64,000 bases of DNA from Candidatus Rifleibacteriota bacterium (GTDB lineage Bacteria > Muiribacteriota > Ozemobacteria > Ozemobacterales > Ozemobacteraceae). The DNA is taken from assembly GCA_015232575.1 (NCBI GenBank), contig JADFZL010000001.1, forward strand, positions 496,001-560,000, given 5' to 3'. The position numbers and the translations under genes were made by a program. The notes under the pieces were generated by a model. The model made no database searches. It worked only from the letters and a program-made list of their open reading frames with translations, and had not been told where the DNA came from. How positions within the stretch are numbered: position 1 is the first letter of the stretch; every line of letters begins with the position of its first letter. This document shows positions 8,512-17,776 of the stretch, in pieces.

Positions 8512-11500
8512 ATGTTCAGATTGAACCTTCGTACATTTGCCGTTGGAACAATATTCCTTGTCTTTTCCATCAGCTGGGGATTTTTTTTGTCTCAGGAATC
8601 AAAGAAGCATCTTGATTCGAAAATGCGCACACAACTTCTCAAAAAAGCTGAAGACCTTGCCGCAGCAATAGATCCCGAATTAATTAAATCACTTTCTTTT
8701 ACTCTCGCCGACAGAGAGAATAAAAACTTTCAACTGATACGCAAACATTTGATTGCATTCGCAAAATTCATTAATCAAAGAAGCATTTACAGCATGGTAA
8801 TACGCAACGGAGAAATAATTTTCGGACCCGAAAACCTTGCTGAAAATGATTCTTTTGCCTCGCCACCGGGAACAAAATACGAAAAACCACCTGAAATTCT
8901 CTGGCAGGTATTCAAAGAAAAGAAATCTGCTACTTTCGGTCCGTATACTGATGAATATGGAACATTTGTTTCTGCCTTTGCACCAGCTATAGACCCGAAT
9001 ACCGGCAAATTGTTACTTATAGTCGGTTTTGATACACCTGCTGACGACTGGTACAATAAACTTTCAACTGCATCTTACACCCCCATCTTTTTCTCATTAA
9101 TTTTTATACTTTGCGCAATATCCAGCATTTTTCTTATTATCCGCAGGGAAAGCAAATCAGCAGGAAAATCACCATGGGAAAGGCATATTGAAGCCGCATT
9201 GGTTCTCTTCAGCGGACTTATTATTACTGCTTCAGTAACATTTCACTCAGTTGAAACATTTGTCAATGAAACAGATGAACATTTCCAGCATAAACTGGAT
9301 CTTCCTTCCAGATTGGTTCAGCAGCAAATAATCGGATCGACCTCTGACGTGCAACCTCACAACCTTGTCAGACAAGCACTTCTTAGATCAAATTCGAATA
9401 TGTCAGATTTCAACCTTGCTTTACTCAACATCTCTGATCCGGAAAAGCTTGTTCCACTAAGGTTCTGGCAGCGTGGACATGAAATTGAAAGCAATAATTT
9501 TTCGAATATTGCCTACAACCGTATTATACCTGCATTTGGTAAAAACAGCACATTTGCTATCGGGTTTACGCCAGATCAGGAGACAACTTATAGCGCCTGG
9601 AAAATAAACCTGCTGCTTCCATTATGCAGCGGCACCATTATCAGCTTTCTTTTAACGTATTTTGTCTGGTTTCTGCGAAATAATCAGATAAATCTCGAAT
9701 TGACCGTCAATAAGAGAACTTCCGAACTGCGTGAGCGTGAAGAAAACCTGAAAGTGACATTATATTCAATCGGTGACGCTGTTATCGCAACTGATTCCGA
9801 AGGACTTGTTACAAGAATGAACCTTGTCGCCGAACAATTGACCGGATGGAATTCATCAGATGCCCTCAATAAGCCGCTGGATGAAGTTTTCAAAATTGTG
9901 AATTCAATAACACGCGAAAAAAGAATTAACCCGGTTAAAAAAGTCCTTGAAACAGGCAACATTGTCGCTCTGGCAAATGATACAGCGCTCATTTCCAGAG
10001 ACGGAAGAGAGCAGCAGATAGCTGACAGTGCTGCCCCGATAAAAGATTCCTCTGGTACAATCAAAGGTGTCATCCTTGTTTTTCGGGACGTGACCAAGGA
10101 ATATTTACGTCAAAAAAAATTGCAGGAAAGCGAACAGCAGTTTCGCACTATTTTCAATTCTGTTGCAACTGGAATAGTAATAATAGATTCTCAAACTATG
10201 AAGATTCTCAGCATCAACAGATCTGGAGAACTAATGATCGGGCTGAATGCCAGAGATATTATTGGGAAAATCTGTCATTCGTTTATCTGCCCCGCAGAAA
10301 GAGGAAATTGTCCGGTAAAAGACAAAGGGCAAGTAGTTGACCATTCCGAGAGAAAACTGCTTACCAGAGATGGTTCAGAAAAAATTATTATTAAGTCTGT
10401 TTCTCCAATAATCTTTGAAGGAAATAATTGTTTTCTGGAAAGTTTTATCGATATTTCCGCGGAAAAAGAGTCGCAAAAACAACTTGAAACAGCTCGAAAG
10501 CAAGCGGAAGAAATGGCTCAGAAGGCAAAAGACGCCAATTCAGCCAAAAGCGCCTTCCTTGCAGTAATGAGTCATGAAATACGAACTCCCATGAACGGTG
10601 TAATCGGAATGCTCGGAATGCTTCTCGATATGCCACTGTCAACTACACAGTTCAGATACGCAGAAACCGCGCGTTCCTGCTGCGAAAATCTTATTAGAAT
10701 TATTAATGACATTCTTGATTTCTCAAAAGCCGATGCTGGCAAAATGGAACTGGAAGCCCTTAGCTTTGACCTTTATTCTGCCCTGGAAGACACGATGGAT
10801 ATTCTTTCAGCAAAAGCTCTGAGTAAGAATCTTGAATTATTAAGTTTTATTGCCCCTGATATACCGTCTTTCCTGGAAGGTGACCCCGGAAGATTGAGGC
10901 AAGTTCTTATGAACTTTTTAAGTAATGCAATAAAATTCACAGATAAAGGTTCAATAACACTTCGTGCTTCCATTGATAAATTAAATCAACAGACTGTAGT
11001 AGTCAGATTTTCAGTCACTGATACCGGAATAGGCATTCAGGAATCACGGGTTCATGAACTTTTTTCTCCATTCACTCAAGCTGATTCTTCAACATCACGT
11101 AAATACGGAGGAACAGGTCTGGGGCTTGCAATATGCAAGCAACTTGTTGGATTGATGGGTGGTGAAGTTGGCGTTAAAAGCGAATTAAATAAAGGTTCTG
11201 AGTTCTGGTTTACTTCTGTTTTCAAACTTCCCAGCATTACATCGGAGCAGGCTTCTGAAATACCAGTCATGCCGAACAATCTGAAAATCCTTATCGCAGA
11301 TTCCAGTTCAAATGTTCGCCTGATGCTGAGAACACTTTTGAAAAATAGCAATTGCTCTTTCTGCGATGCTGAAGACGGAAAATCCGCGTTAAATATGCTC
11401 ATTGATGCAAATAACGCATCTTCGTCCTTTGACGTTGCAGTAATAGATGCAAATCTGCCACTTCTCAAAGGAGTTGAACTGGAAAAACTTATCCGATCAA

Positions 11501-12456
11501 CACCATCAATTTCAGATACTCCATTAATAATTATGACGACTTTATCAGACTCTAACCACAGTGAGTTCTGCATTCCAAAACCGATCAGGAGATCTTTCTT
11601 TTTCTCCATCCTCAACCAGGCAGCTGGAAAATCAGCACTAACAGAACTTTCAAAAAAAGAGAAGTCTCAATATCAGAAAATTCCTGATGAAATCAAGAAG
11701 AGAATAAGAATTCTCATTGCAGAAGATAATCAGGTAAATCAACAGATTGCAGTAGCTCAGCTGAAGAAACTCGGCTATAGAGCTGATGTTGTTTCAAATG
11801 GGCTTGATGCAATTGAATCACTGAAGAATATTTCTTATGACATCGTATTGATGGACTGCTTAATGCCTGAAATGAACGGCTTTGATGCAACTAGAATGAT
11901 ACGTGCAAAAAAAACAGATTCAAAAAAACCACATCTTCCGATCATTGCCCTCACAGCCAATAATACAAAAGAAGACAAAGAAGAATGTCTCAAGGCTGGC
12001 ATGGACGATTTTCTATCCAAACCATTTAAGAATGAGCATCTTAAAGCAATGCTTGAAAAATGGCTTTCAGGAATCGAAAAATATTCTTATGAATCTAATG
12101 TTGCCGAAAATGAAAGTAAAAAAGAGTTAAAAGCATTTAATAAAGATGCTTTGCTGAATCGATTAATGGGTGACGAACATCTAACGAATGAAATAATTCA
12201 GACTTTCGTAAATACTTTTCCAGCACAGATTTCTGAACTTGAAAAAGCATTAAATAATGATGACACAACATCTATTGAAAAACTTGCACAATTTCTGAAA
12301 GGATCAAGCGCCAATGCCGGTGCAGAACAAATTCAGATCATCCTGTTCGGAATAGAGCAACTGGCTTCTCTTAATGCCGTCGAAGAAGTGCCCCAAATGA
12401 TCAACGATCTACGCAGCCACTTTGATTCCTATAAAAATGAAATATCAAAACGATAA
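8512..12456 (+). CDS. Hybrid sensor histidine kinase (2 PAS, HisKA, HATPase, 2 receivers, HPt-like)
   Basis: 1314 residues. Four membrane segments (about 8-27, 191-211, 228-248, 364-388) enclose two periplasmic regions. Two PAS domains follow (about 410-530 and 545-660), then HisKA with SHEIRTPMNG and His688. The ATPase has its N box (NFLSNAIKF), DTGIG and GTGLGLAI. The first receiver (about 925-1045) is divergent but keeps Asp979. The second (about 1065-1185) is canonical, with LMDCLMPEMNG and Asp1115. The C-terminal HPt-like domain reads LAQFLKGSSANAG, with Gln1260 where the phospho-accepting His belongs. The start has GAGG upstream; a possible promoter is TTGACA at 8366 with CAATAA 17 bp on. 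The signal is unknown. A sensor-only paralogue follows 106 bp downstream. The 239-bp upstream gap shows nothing else clear. Confidence 0.9.
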   Translation: MFRLNLRTFAVGTIFLVFSISWGFFLSQESKKHLDSKMRTQLLKKAEDLAAAIDPELIKSLSFTLADRENKNFQLIRKHLIAFAKFINQRSIYSMVIRNGEIIFGPENLAENDSFASPPGTKYEKPPEILWQVFKEKKSATFGPYTDEYGTFVSAFAPAIDPNTGKLLLIVGFDTPADDWYNKLSTASYTPIFFSLIFILCAISSIFLIIRRESKSAGKSPWERHIEAALVLFSGLIITASVTFHSVETFVNETDEHFQHKLDLPSRLVQQQIIGSTSDVQPHNLVRQALLRSNSNMSDFNLALLNISDPEKLVPLRFWQRGHEIESNNFSNIAYNRIIPAFGKNSTFAIGFTPDQETTYSAWKINLLLPLCSGTIISFLLTYFVWFLRNNQINLELTVNKRTSELREREENLKVTLYSIGDAVIATDSEGLVTRMNLVAEQLTGWNSSDALNKPLDEVFKIVNSITREKRINPVKKVLETGNIVALANDTALISRDGREQQIADSAAPIKDSSGTIKGVILVFRDVTKEYLRQKKLQESEQQFRTIFNSVATGIVIIDSQTMKILSINRSGELMIGLNARDIIGKICHSFICPAERGNCPVKDKGQVVDHSERKLLTRDGSEKIIIKSVSPIIFEGNNCFLESFIDISAEKESQKQLETARKQAEEMAQKAKDANSAKSAFLAVMSHEIRTPMNGVIGMLGMLLDMPLSTTQFRYAETARSCCENLIRIINDILDFSKADAGKMELEALSFDLYSALEDTMDILSAKALSKNLELLSFIAPDIPSFLEGDPGRLRQVLMNFLSNAIKFTDKGSITLRASIDKLNQQTVVVRFSVTDTGIGIQESRVHELFSPFTQADSSTSRKYGGTGLGLAICKQLVGLMGGEVGVKSELNKGSEFWFTSVFKLPSITSEQASEIPVMPNNLKILIADSSSNVRLMLRTLLKNSNCSFCDAEDGKSALNMLIDANNASSSFDVAVIDANLPLLKGVELEKLIRSTPSISDTPLIIMTTLSDSNHSEFCIPKPIRRSFFFSILNQAAGKSALTELSKKEKSQYQKIPDEIKKRIRILIAEDNQVNQQIAVAQLKKLGYRADVVSNGLDAIESLKNISYDIVLMDCLMPEMNGFDATRMIRAKKTDSKKPHLPIIALTANNTKEDKEECLKAGMDDFLSKPFKNEHLKAMLEKWLSGIEKYSYESNVAENESKKELKAFNKDALLNRLMGDEHLTNEIIQTFVNTFPAQISELEKALNNDDTTSIEKLAQFLKGSSANAGAEQIQIILFGIEQLASLNAVEEVPQMINDLRSHFDSYKNEISKR

Positions 12457-12562
12457 CCAAATAAAAAAATCTATCGTGAAGACTATTCTGATAAGTGATA
12501 TTATGTCAGAAAATATTTTGACAATTTTGAGTTGGATATAAAAATTATGAGGAAGTTAGTAA

Positions 12563-14581
12563 ATGTTTAAAAATGACTTTCGTACGCTTGCTTTTGGAAT
12601 ATTATTTATCATTTTTTCTATAAGCTGGGGAATATTTTCTTCTCATGAATCAAAAAATAAGCTTGATTCTGAGATGCGTGCACAGCTGATAAGGAAAGTT
12701 GAAGATCTTGCCGCAGCTATAAACCCGGAATTGGTCAAATCACTTTCATTCACTCTCGCTGATAAAGAGAATAAAAACTTTCAGCTTATTCGCAGGCAGA
12801 TGATCGCCTATTCAAAATTCATTCATCAAAGAATCATTTACAGCATGATTTTGCGAAATGGTGAAATTATTTTCGGTCCGGAAAATCTTGCAGAAAATGA
12901 TTCTATTGCCTCTCCGCCCGGAACAAAATATGAAGAACCGCCAGAAATTGTATGGCAGGTATTCAAAGATAAAAAATCTGCCACTTTCGGCCCATATACT
13001 GATGAATACGGAACATTTGTTTCTGCTTTGGCCCCAGTGTTTGACCAGCAAACGGGCGAAATATTACTTGTCACCGGATTGGACATACTTGCAAATGACT
13101 GGTACACGAAGATTTCATCTGCATCATACGTTCCGATATACTTTTCTCTGTCTCTTGTACTTTGTATTATATGCGGCATTATTCTTATTATCCGCAGAGA
13201 AAACAAGCCAAAGGACAAAGTCGCCTGGGAAAAACATATTGAGGCAGCAATGGTTTTTTTCTGCGGAATCATTATAACTGCTTCTGTAACTCTAAACTCT
13301 GTTGAGACCTTCGTCCATGAAACAAATAAAAATTTTCAGTATAAGCTGGACCTTCCTTCCCGGTTAATTCAGCATGAAATAAGGAATCCAACCTCAGCTG
13401 AACAGTCTGAAAAAGTTGTCGGACAGACACTTTTGAGATCATATTCGAATCTGTCAGATTTTGATCTCTCATTAGTTGACATATCTGATCCAGAAAAACT
13501 TGTTCCTCTTAAAACCTGGCGACGTGGTCATGAAATTGAAAATAATGTTATTTCGAATGGTCCTTCTAACCGTATTATACCTGTATTTGGAACGGAAAAA
13601 ACATTTGCTCTTGTCTTCAATCCTGATCAAGAGAGAAATTTCAGTATCTGGAGAATAAATTTGCTGCTTCCGTTATGCAGCGGCATTATTCTTAGCTTTC
13701 TTTCTGCCTATTTTACCTGGTTTTTCAGAAATAACCAGATTGATCTTGAAATGACAATCAATGAAAAAACTTCCGAACTGCGTGAACGTGAAGAAGATCT
13801 CAAAGTAACATTATATTCCATTGGTGACGCTGTTATCGCCACTAACGCCGAGGGTTGTGTGACTAGAATGAACCTCGTTGCCGAACAATTGACCGGCTGG
13901 AAGTCCGAAGATGCTTTCCAGAAACCTCTTGATGAAGTTTTCAGGATAATTAACACACAAACACGTGAAACACTTTCAAACCCGGTTAAAAAAGTCCTGG
14001 AAACCGGCAACATTATCGGTCTGGCAAACGATACAGCGCTCATTTCCAGAGATGGAACAGAGCGGCGTATTGGCGACAGCGCTGCACCCATAAAAAATTC
14101 GTCTGGAATCATCAAAGGAGTTATTCTTGTTTTCCGCGATATATCACAGGAATATATATTTCAAAGAGACTTGAGGGAAAGTGAACAGCAATTTCGCACC
14201 ATTTTCAATTCTCTTGCCGTCGGAGTTTCAATAATTGATTCAGAAACAATGCAAATTCTCAAAATCAATAAAACTGCGGAACAAATGATTGGTCTGCATG
14301 CTGATGATATAGTAGGAAAAGTCTGCCATTCGTTTATTTGTCCTGCAGAAAAGAATAAATGCCCTGTAAAAGATCTGGGACAAACAGTTGACCATTCTGA
14401 GAAAAAACTGCTTACTTCAGATGGTTCCGAAAAAATGATTCTGAAATCAGTTGTCCCAATAAACTTTGATGGAAAAAAATGCTTTCTCGAAAGCTTCATT
14501 GATATTTCCGCTGAAAATGCGTCCAGATTGCGCCTTGAAGAGGCACTTAAAAATGCAGAAGAAAAGCTTAAAAATGCATAA
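12563..14581 (+). CDS. Sensor-only paralogue of the upstream kinase (membrane domains + 2 PAS)
   Basis: 672 residues, closely similar along its whole length to residues 1 to about 665 of the upstream kinase: same four membrane segments, same periplasmic blocks such as FGPYTDEYGTFVSA, same two PAS domains. It stops after a short coiled coil (LEEALKNAEEKLKNA) just before where HisKA would start. Only 70 bp separate its stop from the next gene, so no kinase sequence is left in another frame; this is a clean truncation. It starts with GAGGAAG upstream. It probably arose by tandem duplication. It may form heterodimers with the full kinase or act as a decoy; this is inference. A recently disabled copy is the alternative. 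Confidence 0.82.
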   Translation: MFKNDFRTLAFGILFIIFSISWGIFSSHESKNKLDSEMRAQLIRKVEDLAAAINPELVKSLSFTLADKENKNFQLIRRQMIAYSKFIHQRIIYSMILRNGEIIFGPENLAENDSIASPPGTKYEEPPEIVWQVFKDKKSATFGPYTDEYGTFVSALAPVFDQQTGEILLVTGLDILANDWYTKISSASYVPIYFSLSLVLCIICGIILIIRRENKPKDKVAWEKHIEAAMVFFCGIIITASVTLNSVETFVHETNKNFQYKLDLPSRLIQHEIRNPTSAEQSEKVVGQTLLRSYSNLSDFDLSLVDISDPEKLVPLKTWRRGHEIENNVISNGPSNRIIPVFGTEKTFALVFNPDQERNFSIWRINLLLPLCSGIILSFLSAYFTWFFRNNQIDLEMTINEKTSELREREEDLKVTLYSIGDAVIATNAEGCVTRMNLVAEQLTGWKSEDAFQKPLDEVFRIINTQTRETLSNPVKKVLETGNIIGLANDTALISRDGTERRIGDSAAPIKNSSGIIKGVILVFRDISQEYIFQRDLRESEQQFRTIFNSLAVGVSIIDSETMQILKINKTAEQMIGLHADDIVGKVCHSFICPAEKNKCPVKDLGQTVDHSEKKLLTSDGSEKMILKSVVPINFDGKKCFLESFIDISAENASRLRLEEALKNAEEKLKNA

Positions 14582-14651
14582 AACTCTGATTCCCCAGATT
14601 GTGTTATAATAAAGCGAGCTTATAAACTTGTAATTATGGAGAAATACTAAA

Positions 14652-15101
14652 ATGGTTCTTTCCTCAAAACAAAGAAAATTTCTGGAATCGTTAGCAAACG
14701 ACCTTGAACCCATTGTACGATTAGGAAAATTTGGAGTAACACCAACACTTGTTCAAACTGTCAGTGAGGTTCTCACGGCACATGAACTGATGAAAATCAA
14801 AATTCTTGAAAACGCTAAGATCGACAAAGAGCAGGCTGCGGAAGAAATAATTCAAGGTACCGGAGCATCGTTGATCAAAATCATTGGACGGGTAATCATT
14901 CTATATCGGCCAAGTCCAGATAAAAAAGAGCGTATTGAGTTTCCTGATGCAAAATCAGCAAAAAAATCCGAAGCCTCTGAATCGAATGAAAAATCACCCG
15001 ATTCTAAAGGTCGCAATCCACGAAAAAAATCCTTTTCAACAGGAAAAAATACCAGAGGCAAACCAGTCAGAAAGAGCACTACCCGAAGATCGAAAAACTA
15101 A
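14652..15101 (+). CDS. yhbY: YhbY/CRM-domain RNA-binding protein
   Basis: 149 residues. Residues 1-90 form a CRM (YhbY) domain: it opens LSSKQRKFLESLA, and the loop RLGKFG carries the GxxG RNA-binding motif, followed by LMKIKILENAKIDKEQ and GRVIILYRPS. In E. coli YhbY associates with pre-50S ribosomal particles. The last 55 residues are a basic Lys/Arg/Ser tail likely to add non-specific RNA affinity. The start has GGAG upstream, and TATAAT at 14605-14610 is a likely -10 box. It looks like a separate transcription unit from the sensor genes. Confidence 0.88.
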   Translation: MVLSSKQRKFLESLANDLEPIVRLGKFGVTPTLVQTVSEVLTAHELMKIKILENAKIDKEQAAEEIIQGTGASLIKIIGRVIILYRPSPDKKERIEFPDAKSAKKSEASESNEKSPDSKGRNPRKKSFSTGKNTRGKPVRKSTTRRSKN

Positions 15102-15164
15102 TTGTACTATCTGTCATGAAAAAAAACTTAATATTACGGGAATCTGCATCCCAAATGTAATTAC

Positions 15165-15608
15165 ATGGTAGATACTTCTGCCAAGTTAAAGCAGATTCTC
15201 AAGTTGATTGAAGATGGCGAATATTTCGTCATCAACCATCCGAGGCAATTCGGCAAAACTACCACTTTGTTAAATATAGAAAAAGCTTTTGCGGGAAACA
15301 AAGATTACCTGGTTATCAATATCAGTTTTGAAGGAATGGGCGATGAAATTTTTGAATCACCAAAAAGCTTCTGCCCGGCCGTTCTTCAATATATTATAAA
15401 TAATAAATCTTGCATATATTTATGGAATTATTGATAAATCATTTAACTTATAATCTGGCGCGGAGAAGAATATCATACTGAAGGCAAAGAAAGATTACAG
15501 AAATATATGATCGCCGAATCAGTTAATCAGGGTTTCATGCTGATAATGGACAAAAGACGAACAAAAGAGTTCGTACAATACGAAGAAGACGGAATAACGA
15601 TGGTCTGA
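15165..15608 (+). pseudogene. Remnant of an AAA-ATPase-like / PD-(D/E)XK gene
   Basis: An N-terminal open stretch (15165-15434) encodes YFVINHPRQFGKTTTLLNIE, a Walker A region typical of the AAA-ATPase_like family. After a stop, from 15454 a second stretch encodes WRGEEYHTEGKERLQKYM and NQGFMLIMDKRRTKEF, the family's C-terminal end, finishing at TGA 15606-15608. Roughly the middle two thirds of the usual gene are missing. A second decayed copy of the same 3' end lies at 16751-16908. This is a pseudogene by internal deletion. Confidence 0.7.
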
Positions 15609-15627
15609 ATCTGAAATTTTCAAAGGG

Positions 15628-16689
15628 TTACATTGCAGGCAAACGCTTTTGAATAAAAAGCATTAGCTGATCGCCATTTTGAATATCAGGAAGGGCTTCA
15701 CCAATTTCACCCAAACCTTGTAAATCAATTTGATTGAGCATCTTTTGCGCTTCGAAAAGCTGTTCAGGAAAGCGAACCCGAATAAAACCGCCGAGAGTTA
15801 AAATCATTTTTTCACGACCTTTCTCGATACCTTTCTCGATACCCTTTTCGATGCCTTTTTCGATGCCTTTTTCGATGCCTTTTTCGATACCGTCCTGTTC
15901 GATTAATGAATAATATTCCATTTTTTCTTCCTCCGATAGTTTTTTCAATTCAGTCACTACTTCGCGATCTAGTGGAAGGGGCAAAGCCATCATCGCAGAA
16001 ATAAATTTAAATAAATGCTTTACCGTGTCCTTTGAGAAGTTGGCACGGAAAAGTGCTTTGCTGATTGCGATTTTCCAAAATTTTCTTTCCAGAAGCGAAT
16101 TAACCGTTTGTTTGGTTTTTAAATGAGCTCTGACAACAACTTCAAATGGGTTAACAAATTTATATTCTTCAGAATCAGGAAGGCTTAAACTAAGAAGCTT
16201 TACTGACAGAAAGTCAAAACGAATCTTGCAATCCCATACTTTTCTTTCGTAAAATTTTGGGTGCCAGTTCTTGTCAAGGTCGCCAAGAACCACGAAACTT
16301 GCAATACTCTTCTGTTCAGCCCCTAGCTTTCGATAATAGTCAAAAATACGGTAGTGATACACAAACATTCTTTCAGGAAAAGTTGGATCGTAATCACCCT
16401 GCACCTCAAGATGAATAAAAACCCACAAGTCACTTCCAGATAAGCACCTTACCTGAACCAGTTTATCGGCAAGACATTTGTCTATTTCACTTTCATCAAC
16501 AAAACTCTCAAACTCCTTATCCAAAAACTTGACTGGAGCCTCCCAATCAATGTCTTTTGAAACATCAGGAAAGAAAAACAACATAAACTCCTTGAAGTAA
16601 AGTCCAATTATGAACTTCCACGGAGAATCATATATTCCCTTATTGGGCGTCAATACTGCATTTGAAGTGATCTCATTATTTTCTTTCAA
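15628..16689 (-). CDS. Rpn-like PD-(D/E)XK nuclease/transposase-family protein
   Basis: 353 residues. The N-terminal half matches the large family annotated as Rpn recombination-promoting nuclease or putative transposase (DUF4351-type): YFKEFMLFFFPDVSKDIDW, then FIHLEVQGDYD, which supplies the E-x-Q part of a PD-(D/E)XK site, then PERMFVYHYRIFDYY. The C-terminal third contains six near-perfect GIEK repeats (12-bp units) predicted as a helical spacer. Such proteins are multicopy in many genomes and promote recA-independent recombination in E. coli; activity here is not shown. Decayed copies of another gene family flank it on both sides, so the locus is an accessory hotspot. No terminal inverted repeats are visible. 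Confidence 0.75.
   Translation of the reverse strand: MKENNEITSNAVLTPNKGIYDSPWKFIIGLYFKEFMLFFFPDVSKDIDWEAPVKFLDKEFESFVDESEIDKCLADKLVQVRCLSGSDLWVFIHLEVQGDYDPTFPERMFVYHYRIFDYYRKLGAEQKSIASFVVLGDLDKNWHPKFYERKVWDCKIRFDFLSVKLLSLSLPDSEEYKFVNPFEVVVRAHLKTKQTVNSLLERKFWKIAISKALFRANFSKDTVKHLFKFISAMMALPLPLDREVVTELKKLSEEEKMEYYSLIEQDGIEKGIEKGIEKGIEKGIEKGIEKGREKMILTLGGFIRVRFPEQLFEAQKMLNQIDLQGLGEIGEALPDIQNGDQLMLFIQKRLPAM
15818..15889. repeat. Six 12-bp tandem repeats inside the Rpn-like gene
   Basis: Six consecutive 12-bp units close to CCTTTTTCGATG (plus strand) encode GIEK repeated on the minus strand. In-frame slippage here would change spacer length without breaking the gene. Confidence 0.85.
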
Positions 16690-16750
16690 ACCTTAACCAC
16701 CCGCACTCATCAAATCAAAAACACCATCATTATTTTAACATGTTTTACCG

Positions 16751-16908
16751 CTGGCCGCGACGAGAATATACCGAAGGCAAAGAAAGATTAAAAAATGCAT
16801 GTGTGTCCAATCCGTTAAACAGGGTTTCATGCTGACAATGGACAAAAGATAAACAAACGAATTTGTACAAAACGAAGAATGCAAAACATTAAAGGTTTGG
16901 ATCTGAAG
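16751..16908 (+). pseudogene. Second decayed copy of the AAA-ATPase-like 3' end
   Basis: The stretch resembles 15454-15625 at DNA level, sharing for example GAAGGCAAAGAAAGATTA and CAGGGTTTCATGCTGA, ATGGACAAAAGA and TTTGTACAA. It has small indels and an in-frame stop. It carries no usable reading frame. The two copies are in the same orientation and bracket the Rpn-like gene. Confidence 0.6.
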
Positions 16909-16934
16909 TATAGCTGTGATAATTGGATTGTCAC

Positions 16935-17753
16935 TTAAAGTCTTCGATAATAAATACCCTTAGGATATGCTCTGACAGGTTCAAATGAATCTGCACTAAG
17001 TCCCAGGAGTGACTCTGTCGAACCAAGAACTAGAATCCCGCCTGGGGAAATGACTTTAGCAATTTTCTGGAACAGGTTTTTCTTATCCTCTTCAGAAAAA
17101 TATATGGCAACATTTCTGCAAAAGACAAGATCAAATTTCTTATTGAAGGAAATGGCACCAGTAAGATTCATTTTTCGAAATGAAACAATTTGTCTAATTT
17201 TGTCACGGACTTTCCAGTAATCGCAGTGTGGTAGAAACCATGAACTAAGTCTTTCCGAAGATAATCCACGATTTATCTCGAATTGATTATAAATTCCCTT
17301 TGATGCCCTGAAAATTGCCGACTCGGAAATATCTGTTGCAAGAATTTTTGTCTTACTGAAAAACCGACTTCCGCAATATTCACATAATGCAATAGCAATG
17401 CTATATGCTTCCTGTCCAGTCGAGCAAGCAGTGCTCCATATTTTCAACGGCCTTGAAGTTGCTTTCAACTCTGGCAGAATTCTGCTCTTTAATAGCTCAA
17501 AAATCCCCAAATCACGAAAGAAAGATGTTTCCCCCGTGGTAATCAGATCAACCACTTTCTTCTGCAAAGTACCACATTTATTGTGTTTTACCTTGGAGTA
17601 CAATTCTTCGAAGGAAGATGTTCCTGTTTCTCTGAAAAGCTGAAACAGCCGGGTTTCATATAGATAAGCCCTACTGTGATCAATTTTTATTCCACATAAC
17701 TGATGCACTAACTCTGACCAGATGGCTGTTTCATTGGTTTGAATTGAAATCAT
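16935..17753 (-). CDS. cheR: Chemotaxis protein methyltransferase CheR
   Basis: 272 residues from the ATG at 17753. A TTG twelve codons upstream would overlap the end of cheB and is less likely. The N-terminal CheR helical domain is followed by the SAM-dependent methyltransferase fold: GETSFFRDLGIFELL, IWSTACSTGQEAYSIAI (SAM-binding) and FDLVFCRNVAIYFS. It methylates glutamates on chemoreceptors and works against CheB. It ends the hydrogenase-linked chemosensory operon, 23 bp after cheB. Neither receptor in the window carries a C-terminal NWETF-type tether, so it probably acts without tethering. Confidence 0.93.
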   Translation of the reverse strand: MISIQTNETAIWSELVHQLCGIKIDHSRAYLYETRLFQLFRETGTSSFEELYSKVKHNKCGTLQKKVVDLITTGETSFFRDLGIFELLKSRILPELKATSRPLKIWSTACSTGQEAYSIAIALCEYCGSRFFSKTKILATDISESAIFRASKGIYNQFEINRGLSSERLSSWFLPHCDYWKVRDKIRQIVSFRKMNLTGAISFNKKFDLVFCRNVAIYFSEEDKKNLFQKIAKVISPGGILVLGSTESLLGLSADSFEPVRAYPKGIYYRRL

Positions 17754-17776
17754 TTTTATCCGACCTGATGATAAAT

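Noticed and set aside
14500..14651. Frameshift hiding a kinase domain after the sensor-only gene
   Set aside because: Only 70 bp lie before yhbY, too little to hold HisKA or ATPase sequence in any frame.
15818..15889. CRISPR-like array
   Set aside because: The 12-bp units are contiguous without spacers and code for GIEK repeats in frame.
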